The notes under the pieces: generated by a model
What the model was told of the DNA's origin: nothing
What the model saw: only the letters and a program-made list of their open reading frames with translations
Database searches by the model: none
Position numbers and translations under genes: made by a program
Shown: one piece after another, positions 12,748 to 22,174 of the stretch
Layout of the letters: every line of letters starts with the position of its first letter
How positions within the stretch are numbered: position 1 is the first letter of the stretch
Source: Herbidospora solisilvae
Lineage (GTDB): Bacteria > Actinomycetota > Actinomycetes > Streptosporangiales > Streptosporangiaceae
Reading direction: 5' to 3'
Assembly (NCBI RefSeq): GCF_009901565.1
Contig: NZ_WXEW01000003.1
Location: forward strand, 435,312-499,311
DNA length: 64,000 bases

Positions 12748-14955
12748 CTAGACGAGCGCGGGCTCCTTGCGCGGAGCGGGCAGTTCGTCCTCGTCGTCGT
12801 CGCCGTGCGACAACGTCGGCAGCCAGTTCAGCCAGCGCGGCAGGTACCAGTTCCACTCGCCCAGCAGCCGCATCGTGGCCGGGAGCAGCACCGCGCGGAC
12901 GATCGTCGAGTCGATCAGGATCGCCGCCGCGAGGCCCACGCCCATCTGCATGAACGTCAGCAGCGACAGGGTGGCGAAGACCGCGAACACGGCCACCATG
13001 ATGAGGGCGGCGCTGGTGACCACCCCGGCCGTGGAGCGGATGCCGTGGGCGACCGCGTCCTCGGTGCGCATGCCCTTGTCGTAGGCCTCCCTGATCCGGC
13101 TCAGGATGAACACGTGGTAGTCCATCGACAGGCCGAACAGGATGACGAACAGGAACATCGGCAGCCAGTCGGTGATCGTGCCCGTCGACTGGAAGCCGAT
13201 GACGCTCTCGCCGTACCCCCACTGGAAGACCAGCACGAGCACGCCGTACGCCGCCGCGACCGACAGCAGGTTGAGCAGGATCGCCTTGACCGCGACCACC
13301 AGGGAGCGGAAGGAGACCAGCAGCAGCACGAACGCGAGCAGCAGCACGAACCCGAAGACGAGCGGCCGGGTGGCCGACATCTGGTCGTTGAAGTCCATCG
13401 ACCCGGCGGTCGAGCCGGTGACGTGCGCGCCCGGCAGGGTGGCCGGGATGATCGTGTCGCGCAGCTCGTGGATCGCGTTCTCCGAGACGGCGTCGGTGCC
13501 GGTGCCCTTGACGCCGATGCTGATCCGGGCGACGTCGCCGCGCGGGTTGACGTCGACGGTGACCGGCTCGTTGAAGTGGCCCGAGGCCAGCGCCCGCTGC
13601 TTGAGCCGCTCGATCGCGGCGGTGTCGGGGTTCTGCACGACCACCACGGCGGGTTCGTTGCCGCCGGGGAAGGCCTTGTCGATCGCCTTGAACGTCTCGG
13701 CGATCTTGTAGTCGCCCTGGAGCTCGTCGATCGTCTGGGGGCCGGGCTTCAGGCTCAGACCGGGCACCGCCAGCGCGATCATCAGGCCGCCGGCGACCAC
13801 CACCGAGACGATCGGATGGCGCAGCACCGGCCGCAGGATCGCCCCCCACACGCGGCTCTCGCCGCCCCGCACGCCCAGGATGCGCCGCCAGGTGACCCGG
13901 CCCCGGGTCAGCACCCGGACGGTGCCGTGGAATGCGCGGGCGTCGACCTTGTCGCCGATCAGCGACAACAGCGCGGGCAGCGCGGTCAGCGAGCCGACCA
14001 CGGCGGTCAGCACGACCAGGATGGTGCCCTCGGCGAAGCCCATGAAGATGCCGTTGCCGGTCAGGAACATGCCCGCCATGGCGACGATCACGGTGATGCC
14101 GGAGATCAGCACCGCCCGGCCTGAGGTGCCGGCGGCGATCTCGATCGCGCGCTGCTTGCTCCGGCCCTTCGCCCGTTCCTCCCGCTCCCTCATGATGTAG
14201 AAGAGCGAGTAGTCGACGCCCACGGCCAGGCCGATCAGCAGCATGACGTTGGTGGTGGCGGCGTCGACGGCCAGGAACTGGCTGGTCAGGGCGAGCAGAC
14301 CGGTCGCGGCGGCGATGGCGGTCAGCGCGAGCGCCACCGGGATGACCGCGGCCAGGATCGCGCCGAAGGCGGCCAGCAGGATGCCCAGCGTGATGGGCAG
14401 CGAGAGCTGCTCGGCCCGGACGAAGTCCTCGTCGATGGCCTCGCCGATCAGCTTGTCGGCGCTGGCCCCGCCGGCCTGCTCGACCCGCAGTCCGGGGTGG
14501 CGGGCCTGCACGCCGTCGACCGCGTCGAGCAGCGGCTGCACCCGGTCGGCGGCGGTGTCGGCGTCGCCCTTCATGGTGAACTGGATCAGGGTGGTCCGGC
14601 CGTCGGCCGTCACCGGGGCCGGAGAGGTGATCTCGTCGACCAGGCCGGTCGCGGTGATCGAGCGCTTCACGTCGTCGATCGCCCGCTGGAAGGCCGGGTC
14701 GTCGGTGGTCAGCTCGGTGCTCTGTACGAACACGACCTCGCCGGCCGGGTCGACGTACCCCGCTCCGTCGAGGATCTGCCCGGCGGCGCGCGAGTCGCCG
14801 TTGGCGCTCTCGTAGGACTTCATCTCCGCCGTGCCGACGGCGCTTCCGACGAGCGTGGCCCCGGCCACGAACGCCACCCAGATCAACAGCGCCCACCAGC
14901 GGTGGCGTGCGCTCCAGCCGCCCACCCGGGCGGCGATGTTCCGATTCCGAACCAT
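12748..14955 (-). CDS. MMPL-family (RND) lipid/drug exporter
   Basis: 735 residues with the MMPL layout: TM1, a periplasmic domain, five TMs (about 180-350 including VGVDYSLFY), a cytoplasmic loop, and a duplicated second half with FGLSMDYHVF. It probably exports lipids or hydrophobic compounds. The ATG at 14955 is chosen because it begins just before TM1 and sits next to a perfect palindrome; an in-frame start at 15039 would add 28 basic residues. Confidence 0.9.
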   Translation of the reverse strand: MVRNRNIAARVGGWSARHRWWALLIWVAFVAGATLVGSAVGTAEMKSYESANGDSRAAGQILDGAGYVDPAGEVVFVQSTELTTDDPAFQRAIDDVKRSITATGLVDEITSPAPVTADGRTTLIQFTMKGDADTAADRVQPLLDAVDGVQARHPGLRVEQAGGASADKLIGEAIDEDFVRAEQLSLPITLGILLAAFGAILAAVIPVALALTAIAAATGLLALTSQFLAVDAATTNVMLLIGLAVGVDYSLFYIMREREERAKGRSKQRAIEIAAGTSGRAVLISGITVIVAMAGMFLTGNGIFMGFAEGTILVVLTAVVGSLTALPALLSLIGDKVDARAFHGTVRVLTRGRVTWRRILGVRGGESRVWGAILRPVLRHPIVSVVVAGGLMIALAVPGLSLKPGPQTIDELQGDYKIAETFKAIDKAFPGGNEPAVVVVQNPDTAAIERLKQRALASGHFNEPVTVDVNPRGDVARISIGVKGTGTDAVSENAIHELRDTIIPATLPGAHVTGSTAGSMDFNDQMSATRPLVFGFVLLLAFVLLLVSFRSLVVAVKAILLNLLSVAAAYGVLVLVFQWGYGESVIGFQSTGTITDWLPMFLFVILFGLSMDYHVFILSRIREAYDKGMRTEDAVAHGIRSTAGVVTSAALIMVAVFAVFATLSLLTFMQMGVGLAAAILIDSTIVRAVLLPATMRLLGEWNWYLPRWLNWLPTLSHGDDDEDELPAPRKEPALV

Positions 14956-14969
14956 GTCTACGAACGTAG
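14956..14969. promoter_or_regulatory. Palindromic operator next to the MMPL start
   Basis: TCTACGAACGTAGA is a perfect inverted repeat (6+2+6), extendable to 9-bp arms with one mismatch. It abuts the MMPL start codon and looks like a TetR-family operator. No TetR gene is adjacent. Confidence 0.55.
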
Positions 14970-15059
14970 AAATCGATCGGGGCCGGAACCTCCTGCGTGG
15001 ATGGGAGATCGGCCCTCCTTCCGGAGAGCTAGGGGACAACCCCGGCTAACCTCAGGGCT

Positions 15060-15518
15060 GTGATCCCCGCAGACGTGTTCTACGCCCGGCTCCACCGCGT
15101 GATCCCGGCCGCCGCCGGGTTCGTCACCGACCCCGACGACCGGGTGCTGCTCGTGAAACCCAACTACCGCGACATGTGGGGCTGGCCCGGCGGCCACGTC
15201 GACGAGAGTGAGACCCCTGAGGAGGCCTGCGCCCGGGAACTCAGGGAGGAGGTCGGGTTGACGCTCTCCGTGGGGCGGCTGCTCGTCGTCCATTGGGTGC
15301 CGGAGAAGGACGAGCGGCCCTTCCCGCTCGTCCACTTCACCTTCGACTGCGGCACCCTGCCCGACGGCGCGCGGATCACCATCCAGGAGGAGGAGCTCGA
15401 CGACTGGGGGTTCTTCACCCCCGCCGAGGCCGACAAGATTCTGCCCGACTGGCAGGCCCGGCGGCTGCACGCCTCCGTCGCCGCGCGCGCGTCGGGAGGG
15501 TTCAGCTACCTGAGTTGA
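15060..15518 (+). CDS. Nudix hydrolase
   Basis: 152-residue Nudix protein with a complete box at residues 45-67 (Gly45, Glu51, Arg59-Glu60, Glu63-Glu64, Gly66). It hydrolyses a nucleoside diphosphate linked to another moiety; the substrate is unknown. The start is GTG. The end overlaps the convergent aldo/keto reductase by 17 bp. Confidence 0.88.
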   Translation: MIPADVFYARLHRVIPAAAGFVTDPDDRVLLVKPNYRDMWGWPGGHVDESETPEEACARELREEVGLTLSVGRLLVVHWVPEKDERPFPLVHFTFDCGTLPDGARITIQEEELDDWGFFTPAEADKILPDWQARRLHASVAARASGGFSYLS

Positions 15519-16368
15519 GGCGGGCCAGTTCGTCGGCCGACAGCGCCAGGTCCAGCGCCTTCAGCGAGTCGAGGATGCTCTCGGGGCGGCTCGCGCCCGG
15601 GATCGGCACGATGCGCGGGCTGCGCGCCAGCTGCCAGGCCAGGCAGACCTGCTGCGGCGACACCCCGTGGGCGGCGGCGATCTCGCCGAAGGCGGCGTGC
15701 CGGCTGCCCAGCTCGGCCGCCGAGCCCATGCCGCCCAGCGGCGACCACGACAGGAACGCGATGTCGATCTCCTCGGCGACGTCGATCTCGGGCTCGCTGG
15801 TGCGGAACCTCGGCGAGAACTCGTTCTGCACGGCCACCAGGTCGTCGCCGAGGATCTCCCGCGCGATCCGCAACTGCTCCGGGTCGGCGTTGGAGACGCC
15901 GGCCGTCTGGACCTTCCCGGCCTCGACGAGGTCCTTGATGGCGCCGATCGCCACCTCGTAGGGGACCTGCGGGTCGGGCCGGTGGTGGAAGTAGAGGCCG
16001 ATCGACTCGACCCCCAGAGCCTTCAGCGAACGGTCACAGGCCTGGAACAGGTACTCGGGCCGGCTGTCCCTGCCCCAGCCGCCGCCGGGCGTGCGGGTGT
16101 GCCCGCCCTTGGTGGAGACCAGGACCGACCCGGCGTCGCCGCTCCAGCTCGCCAGGGCCTTGGCGACCAGACGCTCGTTGTGGCCGACGTCGGTGTGCGA
16201 GGGCGTGTAGGCGTCGGCCGTGTCGATGAGGGTGACCCCGGCGTCGAGTGCCGCGTGGATGGTGCGGATCGACTGGGCCTCGTCCGGCATGTGACCGGCG
16301 GTGGACATGGGCATCGCGCCAAGACCGATGGCGCTGACCTGACGGCTTCCGATGCGGCGGGTAATCAT
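15502..16368 (-). CDS. Aldo/keto reductase
   Basis: 288-residue NADP(H)-dependent oxidoreductase. The tetrad is recognisable: Asp/Tyr in DTADAYT, Lys in STKGGH, and His in YFHHRPD. The C-terminal IPGASRPES binds cofactor phosphate. The start ATG (MITRRIG...) has GAGGGG upstream. Substrate not predictable. Confidence 0.9.
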   Translation of the reverse strand: MITRRIGSRQVSAIGLGAMPMSTAGHMPDEAQSIRTIHAALDAGVTLIDTADAYTPSHTDVGHNERLVAKALASWSGDAGSVLVSTKGGHTRTPGGGWGRDSRPEYLFQACDRSLKALGVESIGLYFHHRPDPQVPYEVAIGAIKDLVEAGKVQTAGVSNADPEQLRIAREILGDDLVAVQNEFSPRFRTSEPEIDVAEEIDIAFLSWSPLGGMGSAAELGSRHAAFGEIAAAHGVSPQQVCLAWQLARSPRIVPIPGASRPESILDSLKALDLALSADELARLNSGS

Positions 16369-16391
16369 GCCCCTCAGGCTAGCCAGGGCCT

Positions 16392-17249
16392 TCACAGACG
16401 TTTCAACAGCGCCTGCTTGGCGGTCGCGAACTCGTCGTCGGTCAGCACCCCGTCGCGGTGCAGCGCGCCCAGTTCGCGCAGGCGGCGGAGCACGACGTCG
16501 TGGTCGTCGTCCTTCGGGACGGCCTCGACCGCGGGCGGTTCGGCCAGCGGATGGGGCAGCCGGGCCACGACGGCGGTCACCAGCAGGGCGACCGTGCGGG
16601 TCTCCTTGTCGAGGCCCCACAGGACGACCGAGGAGGGGTCGTGCTTGATCGGCGGCCGGGTGGACGGCTCTTCCTTGCGGGTGAACCTCAGCCGGCCGTT
16701 CTCCATGCCGCCGTTGGGGATCCACTCGACGGCCGCGAGGTCGGCCAGCGCGATGCGCTGTGGCCCCGCCTTGCGCTTGGAGGTGTCGGCCGCCCAGTTG
16801 AACTCGATCAGGATCAGGTCGCCGTCGAAGGTGATCAGGGCGTCGGAGGCGTTGGCGGTCAGCGGCACGGGAGGGCCGGGCAGCAGGAAGCGGTCGCTGG
16901 GCCCGTCGGGCACGCCTTCGGCGAGCAGGGCGGCGCGGACCTCGTCGGCGAAGTACTCGGCCACGCCCGTGCGGTCGGCGTCGATCGTGAGCCTGTAGGG
17001 GTCGGCGGCCTCGGGGAGGCGTCCGCCCGTGGCGTGGCTGAACGGGTCGGCGCCCTCGCGCATGCGCAGGCGTAACTGGCCGCCCTTGCGGGCGGGCTGG
17101 TAGGCGATGCCGGCCACGGCCGCGAGCGGCACCACGAGTTCTCCGAGGGCCTGGCGGAGCTTGTTCACCCCGCGCTCCTTGGCGGGCACGATCCGGATGA
17201 CGTCGCCATTGAAGGTCCACGAGCCGTCGCGTACCAGCACCTCGGTCAT
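16392..17249 (-). CDS. DUF4429 protein with C-terminal SHOCT domain
   Basis: 285 residues. Two repeated DUF4429 (PH-like) segments are visible, beginning near 10 (WTFNGDVIRI) and 135 (ALITFDGDLILIEF). A SHOCT motif (LRELGALHRDGVLTDDEFATAKQALL) closes the protein. Such proteins are common and uncharacterised in actinomycetes. It is divergent from the AfsR-like gene with only 37 bp between starts. Confidence 0.82.
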   Translation of the reverse strand: MTEVLVRDGSWTFNGDVIRIVPAKERGVNKLRQALGELVVPLAAVAGIAYQPARKGGQLRLRMREGADPFSHATGGRLPEAADPYRLTIDADRTGVAEYFADEVRAALLAEGVPDGPSDRFLLPGPPVPLTANASDALITFDGDLILIEFNWAADTSKRKAGPQRIALADLAAVEWIPNGGMENGRLRFTRKEEPSTRPPIKHDPSSVVLWGLDKETRTVALLVTAVVARLPHPLAEPPAVEAVPKDDDHDVVLRRLRELGALHRDGVLTDDEFATAKQALLKRL

Positions 17250-17286
17250 GGCCGGATCTTACGCATCAGGTGGCAAAGTGGGGATT

Positions 17287-20200
17287 ATGCGTGTGGGGAT
17301 TCTCGGGCCGCTCGAAGTGCGGTCCGACAGGGGCGACGCCGTGACGATCGGCGGGGCCCGCCTCCGTGCCCTGCTGGTCCGTCTCGCGCTCGACCCCGGC
17401 CGGCTGATCACCCACGACGAACTGGCCGAGGCCCTCTGGGGCGACGCGCCCCCGGCCGACCGGGCCAACGCCCTCCAGTCCCTCGTGTCGCGGTTGCGCC
17501 GGGTGCTGCCCGACCCCGCGGCGCTGCGCTCCGAACCCGGCGGATACCGGCTGACGCTGCCGAAGGAGAACGTCGACGCCCACCGGTTCGCCGCGCTGGC
17601 CGCGAGCGGACGGGCCGCGCTGGCCTCCGGCGACCACCGGCGGGCGGCCGGGCTGCTGGGCGAGGCCGCCGCGTTGTGGCGGGGGCGCCCGCTGGCCGAC
17701 GTGGCCGACGCGCCGTTCGCCGACGCCGCCGTGGCCGGGCTCGACGAGGCCTGGCTGACCGCCACCGAAGACCGGCTCGAAGCCGAGCCGGTGATCACCG
17801 AACTGCGCGACCTGGCCGCCCGCCATCCCCTGCGGGAACGGGTGCACGCCCTGCTGATGCGGGCGCTCGCCTCCTCCGGGCGGCGGGCCGAGGCGCTGAG
17901 CGTCTTCGAGGAGGTCCGGCACGCCCTGGCCGACGAGCTCGGCGTCGACCCCGGCGCCGAGCTGCGCGAGGCCCATCTGACCGTGCTGCGCGAGGAGCAG
18001 GCGCCGCGCCGGGGGCGTCCGGTGTTGCGGGCGCCGCTGACCAGCTTCGTCGGCCGCGACCACGACATGGCCGAGATCGGCCGGCGGCTGGCCGACAGCC
18101 GCCTGGTCACCCTGGTCGGCCCCGGTGGCGCGGGCAAGACCCGGCTGGCGAGCACGGTCGCCGCCGGGCTCGACCGGCCGGTCTGGCTGGTGGAGCTGGC
18201 CCCGGTCACCAACCCCGACGACGTGCCGCAGGCGGTGCTGACGGCGGTGGGTGCGGGGCAGACGAAGGTCCAGGAGGGCACCGTCGCCCGCATCGTCGAG
18301 GTGCTGTCGGGCGTCGAAGGCGTGCTGCTGCTCGACAACTGCGAGCACCTCATCGACGCCGCCGCCCGGCTGGCCGACGAGTTGCTGGGGTTGTGCCCCC
18401 GGCTGACGGTGCTGGCCACCAGCCGGGAGGCGCTGGGCATCTTCGGCGAGTCGCTCTGGCCGGTGCCGCCGCTGGCCGAGGAGCCGGCGGTCCGGTTGTT
18501 CCTCGACCGTGCCGAGGCGGTGCGTCCCGGGTTCGCCCTCACCGAGGCCAACACGCCGGTCGTCCAGGAGATCTGCCGCCGCCTCGACGGGTTGCCGCTG
18601 GCGATCGAGCTGGCCGCGGCCCGGTTGCGCTCGCTCACCGTCGACCAGGTGGCGGCCCGGCTCGACGACCGGTTCCGGCTGCTGACGGGCGGGAGCCGTA
18701 CCGCGATGGCGCGGCACCAGACGCTCCGTGCGGTGGTGGCCTGGAGCTGGGACCTGCTCGGCGACGACGAGCGCGACCTGGCCGAACGGCTCGCGGTGTT
18801 CCCCGGCGGGTTCACCGCCGAGGCGGCCGAGGCCGTGGGCGGCTCGCTCGACCTGCTGGCCGCCCTCGTCGACCGGTCGTTGCTCCAGCTCATCGACGGA
18901 CCCCGCTACCGCATGCTGGAGACCATCCGCGAATACGGCCTGGAGCGGCTGGCCGAACGCGGTGAGGTCGACGAGGTCCGCCGCGCCCACACGCGCTACT
19001 TCCTCGACCTGGCCGAGCAGGGCGGCGGCCAGATGCGCGGCCACGGGCAGCTCACCTGGATCCGCATCCTCGGCACCGACCACGACAACCTGCTGGCCGC
19101 CTTCCACTACGCCATCGAGCGGGGCGACGCCGCCACCGCGACCCGGATGACCGCCGCCCTCGGCACGTTCTGGATGATCACCGGCCGCCGGTCGGAGTCG
19201 GTGCCCTGGCTCAAGTCGGCGCTCGACCTCGACGGCGAGATCGACCGGAACGCGTGGCTGGTCACCACGATGATGTATCTGCTGAACTCGCTGATGAGCC
19301 AGCCGGTCGAGGACGTCGAGGCCCTGATCGCCCGGTTCGGCGAGATCTCCCGGCAGGCCGACATCGACGACGACCCGCTGCTCTGCCTGCTCAGCCCGAT
19401 CTACCACCTGTTCCAGGACGACACCGAAGGCGGCCTGGCCGCGATCGACCGGGCCCTCGGCGTGGCCGACCCGTGGAGCAGGGCGATGCTGCTGATGTTC
19501 CGGGGATTCATGCTGGAGAACGAGGGCGACCCCGTCGGCATGCTGGCCGACCTGCGTGAGGCCGCCGCCGGGTTCCGTGAGGTCGGCGACCGCTGGGGGC
19601 TGGCCCAGGCGCTGACCTTCATCGCCGACGCCGCCATGTTGTTCGGCGACTTCGACCTCGTGGTGAAGTCGCTGGAGGAGGCCATCGAGCTGACCCGGCT
19701 GCTCAATCCCGACGACGACGCCGGGCACCAGCGCATGTACCTGGCCACCGCCCGCCGCCGCCAGGGCGATGTCGACGGCGCCCGCCACGAGCTGCGGCTG
19801 ATGGCCGAGTCGAGCCGCAACGAGTGGTCGGTCAGGGACGCCGCGTTCTCCCGGATCGGGCTCGGCGACCTGGCCCGCGAGGTGGGCGACCTGGTCGAGG
19901 CGCGCATCCAGTACGAGGAGGCGGCCGCCGCCGTCGACCGGTCGGGCATCGTGTCGCCGCAGTTCCGGGCGCTGGTGCTGACGTGTCTCGGCCATCTGGC
20001 GGTGGCCGAGGGCGATCCGGACGCCGCCGCCACCGCCGCCGCCGAGGCCGCCGAACTGGCCGACTCGGTACGCGACCGGCCGGTGCTGGCCCGGGTGGGC
20101 GTGCTGGCAGCCGAGGTGGAGGCCGTACGCGGGAACACCGAAGGGGCGGCCCGGATACTCGGCGCGAGCGAGCAGCTCCGGGGCGCCCCCGACGCGTACA

Positions 20201-20328
20201 ACCCCGACGTCTTCCGCATCTCCGTCCAGTTGCGGGAGACCCTCGGCGACGAGGCCTACCGGCAGGCCTACGACAAGGGCGCCGCCCTCGACCGGCCGGC
20301 CGCGATCGATCAGGTCCTGCGCCGGTAG
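17287..20328 (+). CDS. AfsR/SARP-type regulator with BTAD, NB-ARC and TPR domains
   Basis: 1013-residue STAND regulator. Residues 1-92 form an OmpR-like winged helix, about 95-240 a BTAD domain, then an NB-ARC ATPase with P-loop GPGGAGKT near 278 and LLLLDNCEH near 350, and helical repeats from about 600 on. Such large SARPs activate antibiotic or development genes. The ATG at 17287 (MRVGILGPLEV) begins the SARP fold. No biosynthetic cluster is next to it; the nearest downstream genes, convergent, are DrrAB-type exporter genes. Confidence 0.92.
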   Translation: MRVGILGPLEVRSDRGDAVTIGGARLRALLVRLALDPGRLITHDELAEALWGDAPPADRANALQSLVSRLRRVLPDPAALRSEPGGYRLTLPKENVDAHRFAALAASGRAALASGDHRRAAGLLGEAAALWRGRPLADVADAPFADAAVAGLDEAWLTATEDRLEAEPVITELRDLAARHPLRERVHALLMRALASSGRRAEALSVFEEVRHALADELGVDPGAELREAHLTVLREEQAPRRGRPVLRAPLTSFVGRDHDMAEIGRRLADSRLVTLVGPGGAGKTRLASTVAAGLDRPVWLVELAPVTNPDDVPQAVLTAVGAGQTKVQEGTVARIVEVLSGVEGVLLLDNCEHLIDAAARLADELLGLCPRLTVLATSREALGIFGESLWPVPPLAEEPAVRLFLDRAEAVRPGFALTEANTPVVQEICRRLDGLPLAIELAAARLRSLTVDQVAARLDDRFRLLTGGSRTAMARHQTLRAVVAWSWDLLGDDERDLAERLAVFPGGFTAEAAEAVGGSLDLLAALVDRSLLQLIDGPRYRMLETIREYGLERLAERGEVDEVRRAHTRYFLDLAEQGGGQMRGHGQLTWIRILGTDHDNLLAAFHYAIERGDAATATRMTAALGTFWMITGRRSESVPWLKSALDLDGEIDRNAWLVTTMMYLLNSLMSQPVEDVEALIARFGEISRQADIDDDPLLCLLSPIYHLFQDDTEGGLAAIDRALGVADPWSRAMLLMFRGFMLENEGDPVGMLADLREAAAGFREVGDRWGLAQALTFIADAAMLFGDFDLVVKSLEEAIELTRLLNPDDDAGHQRMYLATARRRQGDVDGARHELRLMAESSRNEWSVRDAAFSRIGLGDLAREVGDLVEARIQYEEAAAAVDRSGIVSPQFRALVLTCLGHLAVAEGDPDAAATAAAEAAELADSVRDRPVLARVGVLAAEVEAVRGNTEGAARILGASEQLRGAPDAYNPDVFRISVQLRETLGDEAYRQAYDKGAALDRPAAIDQVLRR

Positions 20329-21134
20329 GCCCGCACCGCCAGCGGTGCGAAGACCGCGAGCAGGCCGAGACCCCAGGCGGCGACCCAGACGACGTGCGTG
20401 GCCACCGGTCCGCCGATCATGAGGCCGCGGGCGGCCTCCATCGCGTGGGCGACCGGGTTGACCTGCACCCACGACTGGAGCCAGCCCGGCAGGGTGTCGA
20501 CCGGGGCCATCATGCCGGTGCCGAAGGTCAGCGGGAACATGGTCAGGAACGCGACGCCCTGCACCGCCCCCGGCTCCCGTAGCACCATCCCGAGCAGGAC
20601 GAAGGCCCAGCTCAGGCAGAACGCGAACGCGATGGTCATGACCACGGCGGCCAGCGCGGGCACGATCCCGTTGACCAGCTCGAAGCCGAGCACGAGCCCG
20701 CAGACCGTGAGCGAGAGCGTGGCGACGACGTAGCGGATCAGGTCGCCGAGCACCGATCCGATCAGCGGCGCCGACCGCCCGATCGGGAGGCTGCGGAACC
20801 GGTCGAAGACCCCCTTCTTGAGGTCGGTGTTGAGGCTCACGCCGGTCGCGACCGAGGCGAACACGACGGTCTGCACCAGGATCGCCGGGAGGAGGAACTG
20901 CAGGTACTGGTGGGTGTCCCCGGCGATGGCGCCGCCGAGCAGGAACACGAACAGCACCACGAAGATGATCGGCTGGAGGGTCACGTCGAGCAGTTGCTCG
21001 GGTGTCCTGATGGTCTTTATCAAGCTGCGCCGCGCGAGGGCGAGACTATGTCTGACCAGCCCGAAAGGGCGTGGCTGCGAGCGGGTGGGGACGGGCTTCT
21101 CGTGCTGTACGGGGGAGAGCGTGGTGGTGGTCAT
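20310..21134 (-). CDS. ABC-2 type permease, DrrB-like
   Basis: 274 residues with six membrane segments and the ABC-2 signature. With the upstream ATPase it forms a DrrAB-type exporter of drugs or lipids. It follows the ATPase by 13 bp. The end overlaps the convergent AfsR-like gene by 19 bp. Confidence 0.9.
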   Translation of the reverse strand: MTTTTLSPVQHEKPVPTRSQPRPFGLVRHSLALARRSLIKTIRTPEQLLDVTLQPIIFVVLFVFLLGGAIAGDTHQYLQFLLPAILVQTVVFASVATGVSLNTDLKKGVFDRFRSLPIGRSAPLIGSVLGDLIRYVVATLSLTVCGLVLGFELVNGIVPALAAVVMTIAFAFCLSWAFVLLGMVLREPGAVQGVAFLTMFPLTFGTGMMAPVDTLPGWLQSWVQVNPVAHAMEAARGLMIGGPVATHVVWVAAWGLGLLAVFAPLAVRAYRRRT

Positions 21135-21147
21135 GGGGGATCGCCTC

Positions 21148-22098
21148 TCAGGCCGCTTCTTCGTCGGTGGCGCGCTGGCCGGTGAGGGTGAAGAACACCT
21201 CGTCCAGGCTGGGCAGGCGCAGGGACAACTCGGTGACGGAGACGCCGGCCTGGGCCAGCCGCGCCACCGCCTCGGTGAACTGGGCGTCGCCGTCGACGGG
21301 CACGGTGACCACGCCGCGGCTGGGCGACTCGGCCGGACGGCCCGAGACGCTCGTGAGGATGGCCTCGGTCTCGGCGAGGCGGGCCGGGTCGGCGGGGCGG
21401 GCGAGGATGGTCTGGCCGCCGACGATCTGCTTGAGCTGGGCGGGGGTGCCGTGGGCGATCGACCGGCCGTGGTCGACGACGGTGATCTCGTCGGCCAGCG
21501 CGTCGGCCTCCGCCAGGTACTGCGTGGTCAGCAGCACGGTCACGCCGTCCTTGACCAGCCCGCGCACGATGTTCCACACGTCGTCGCGCTTGGACGGGTC
21601 GAGGCCGGTCGTCGGTTCGTCGAGGTAGATGACGTCGGGGCGGCCGACGAGGCTGGCGGCCAGGTCGAGGCGGCGGCGCATGCCGCCCGAGTAGGTCTTG
21701 GCCTGCCGCGCCCCCGCGTCCGCCAGCCCGAACTCGCCCAGCAGCTCGGTGGCCCTGGCCACCGCCTCGCTCTTGCGCAGATCGAGCAGCTGCCCGATGA
21801 GGACCAGGTTCTGCATGCCGGTCAGATCTTCGTCGACGGAGGCGTACTGGCCGGTCAGGCCGATCAGGCGGCGGACCTTGGCGGCGTCCTTGACGACGTC
21901 GAGCCCGCCCACGAACGCCCGTCCCTCGTCGGGGCGCAGCAGCGTGGCGAGGATCCGCACGGCGGTCGTCTTGCCGGCCCCGTTCGGGCCGAGCACCCCC
22001 AGCACGGTCCCCTGCGGGGCGGAGAGATCGAGCCCCGCCAGGGCGGTCGTCTTCCCGTAGCGTTTCACGAGGCCCCGGGCCTCGAATGCGTATTCCAT
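21148..22098 (-). CDS. ABC transporter ATPase, DrrA-like
   Basis: 316-residue ATPase with Walker A GPNGAGKTT near 37, signature YSGGMRRRLDL, Walker B VIYLDEPTTGLD and the C-terminal DrrA-type extension. The ATG at 22098 follows a GGGAGGC site; the frame extends to 22137 but that start is less likely. First gene of the drrAB-like operon. Confidence 0.92.
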   Translation of the reverse strand: MEYAFEARGLVKRYGKTTALAGLDLSAPQGTVLGVLGPNGAGKTTAVRILATLLRPDEGRAFVGGLDVVKDAAKVRRLIGLTGQYASVDEDLTGMQNLVLIGQLLDLRKSEAVARATELLGEFGLADAGARQAKTYSGGMRRRLDLAASLVGRPDVIYLDEPTTGLDPSKRDDVWNIVRGLVKDGVTVLLTTQYLAEADALADEITVVDHGRSIAHGTPAQLKQIVGGQTILARPADPARLAETEAILTSVSGRPAESPSRGVVTVPVDGDAQFTEAVARLAQAGVSVTELSLRLPSLDEVFFTLTGQRATDEEAA

Positions 22099-22174
22099 GC
22101 CTCCCAGCGTGCGGCCCGCCCCTGTCATCCGGCGCACAGCGCGCTGTCAGCCTCAGCGGGCCCTCAGCAGCGCC

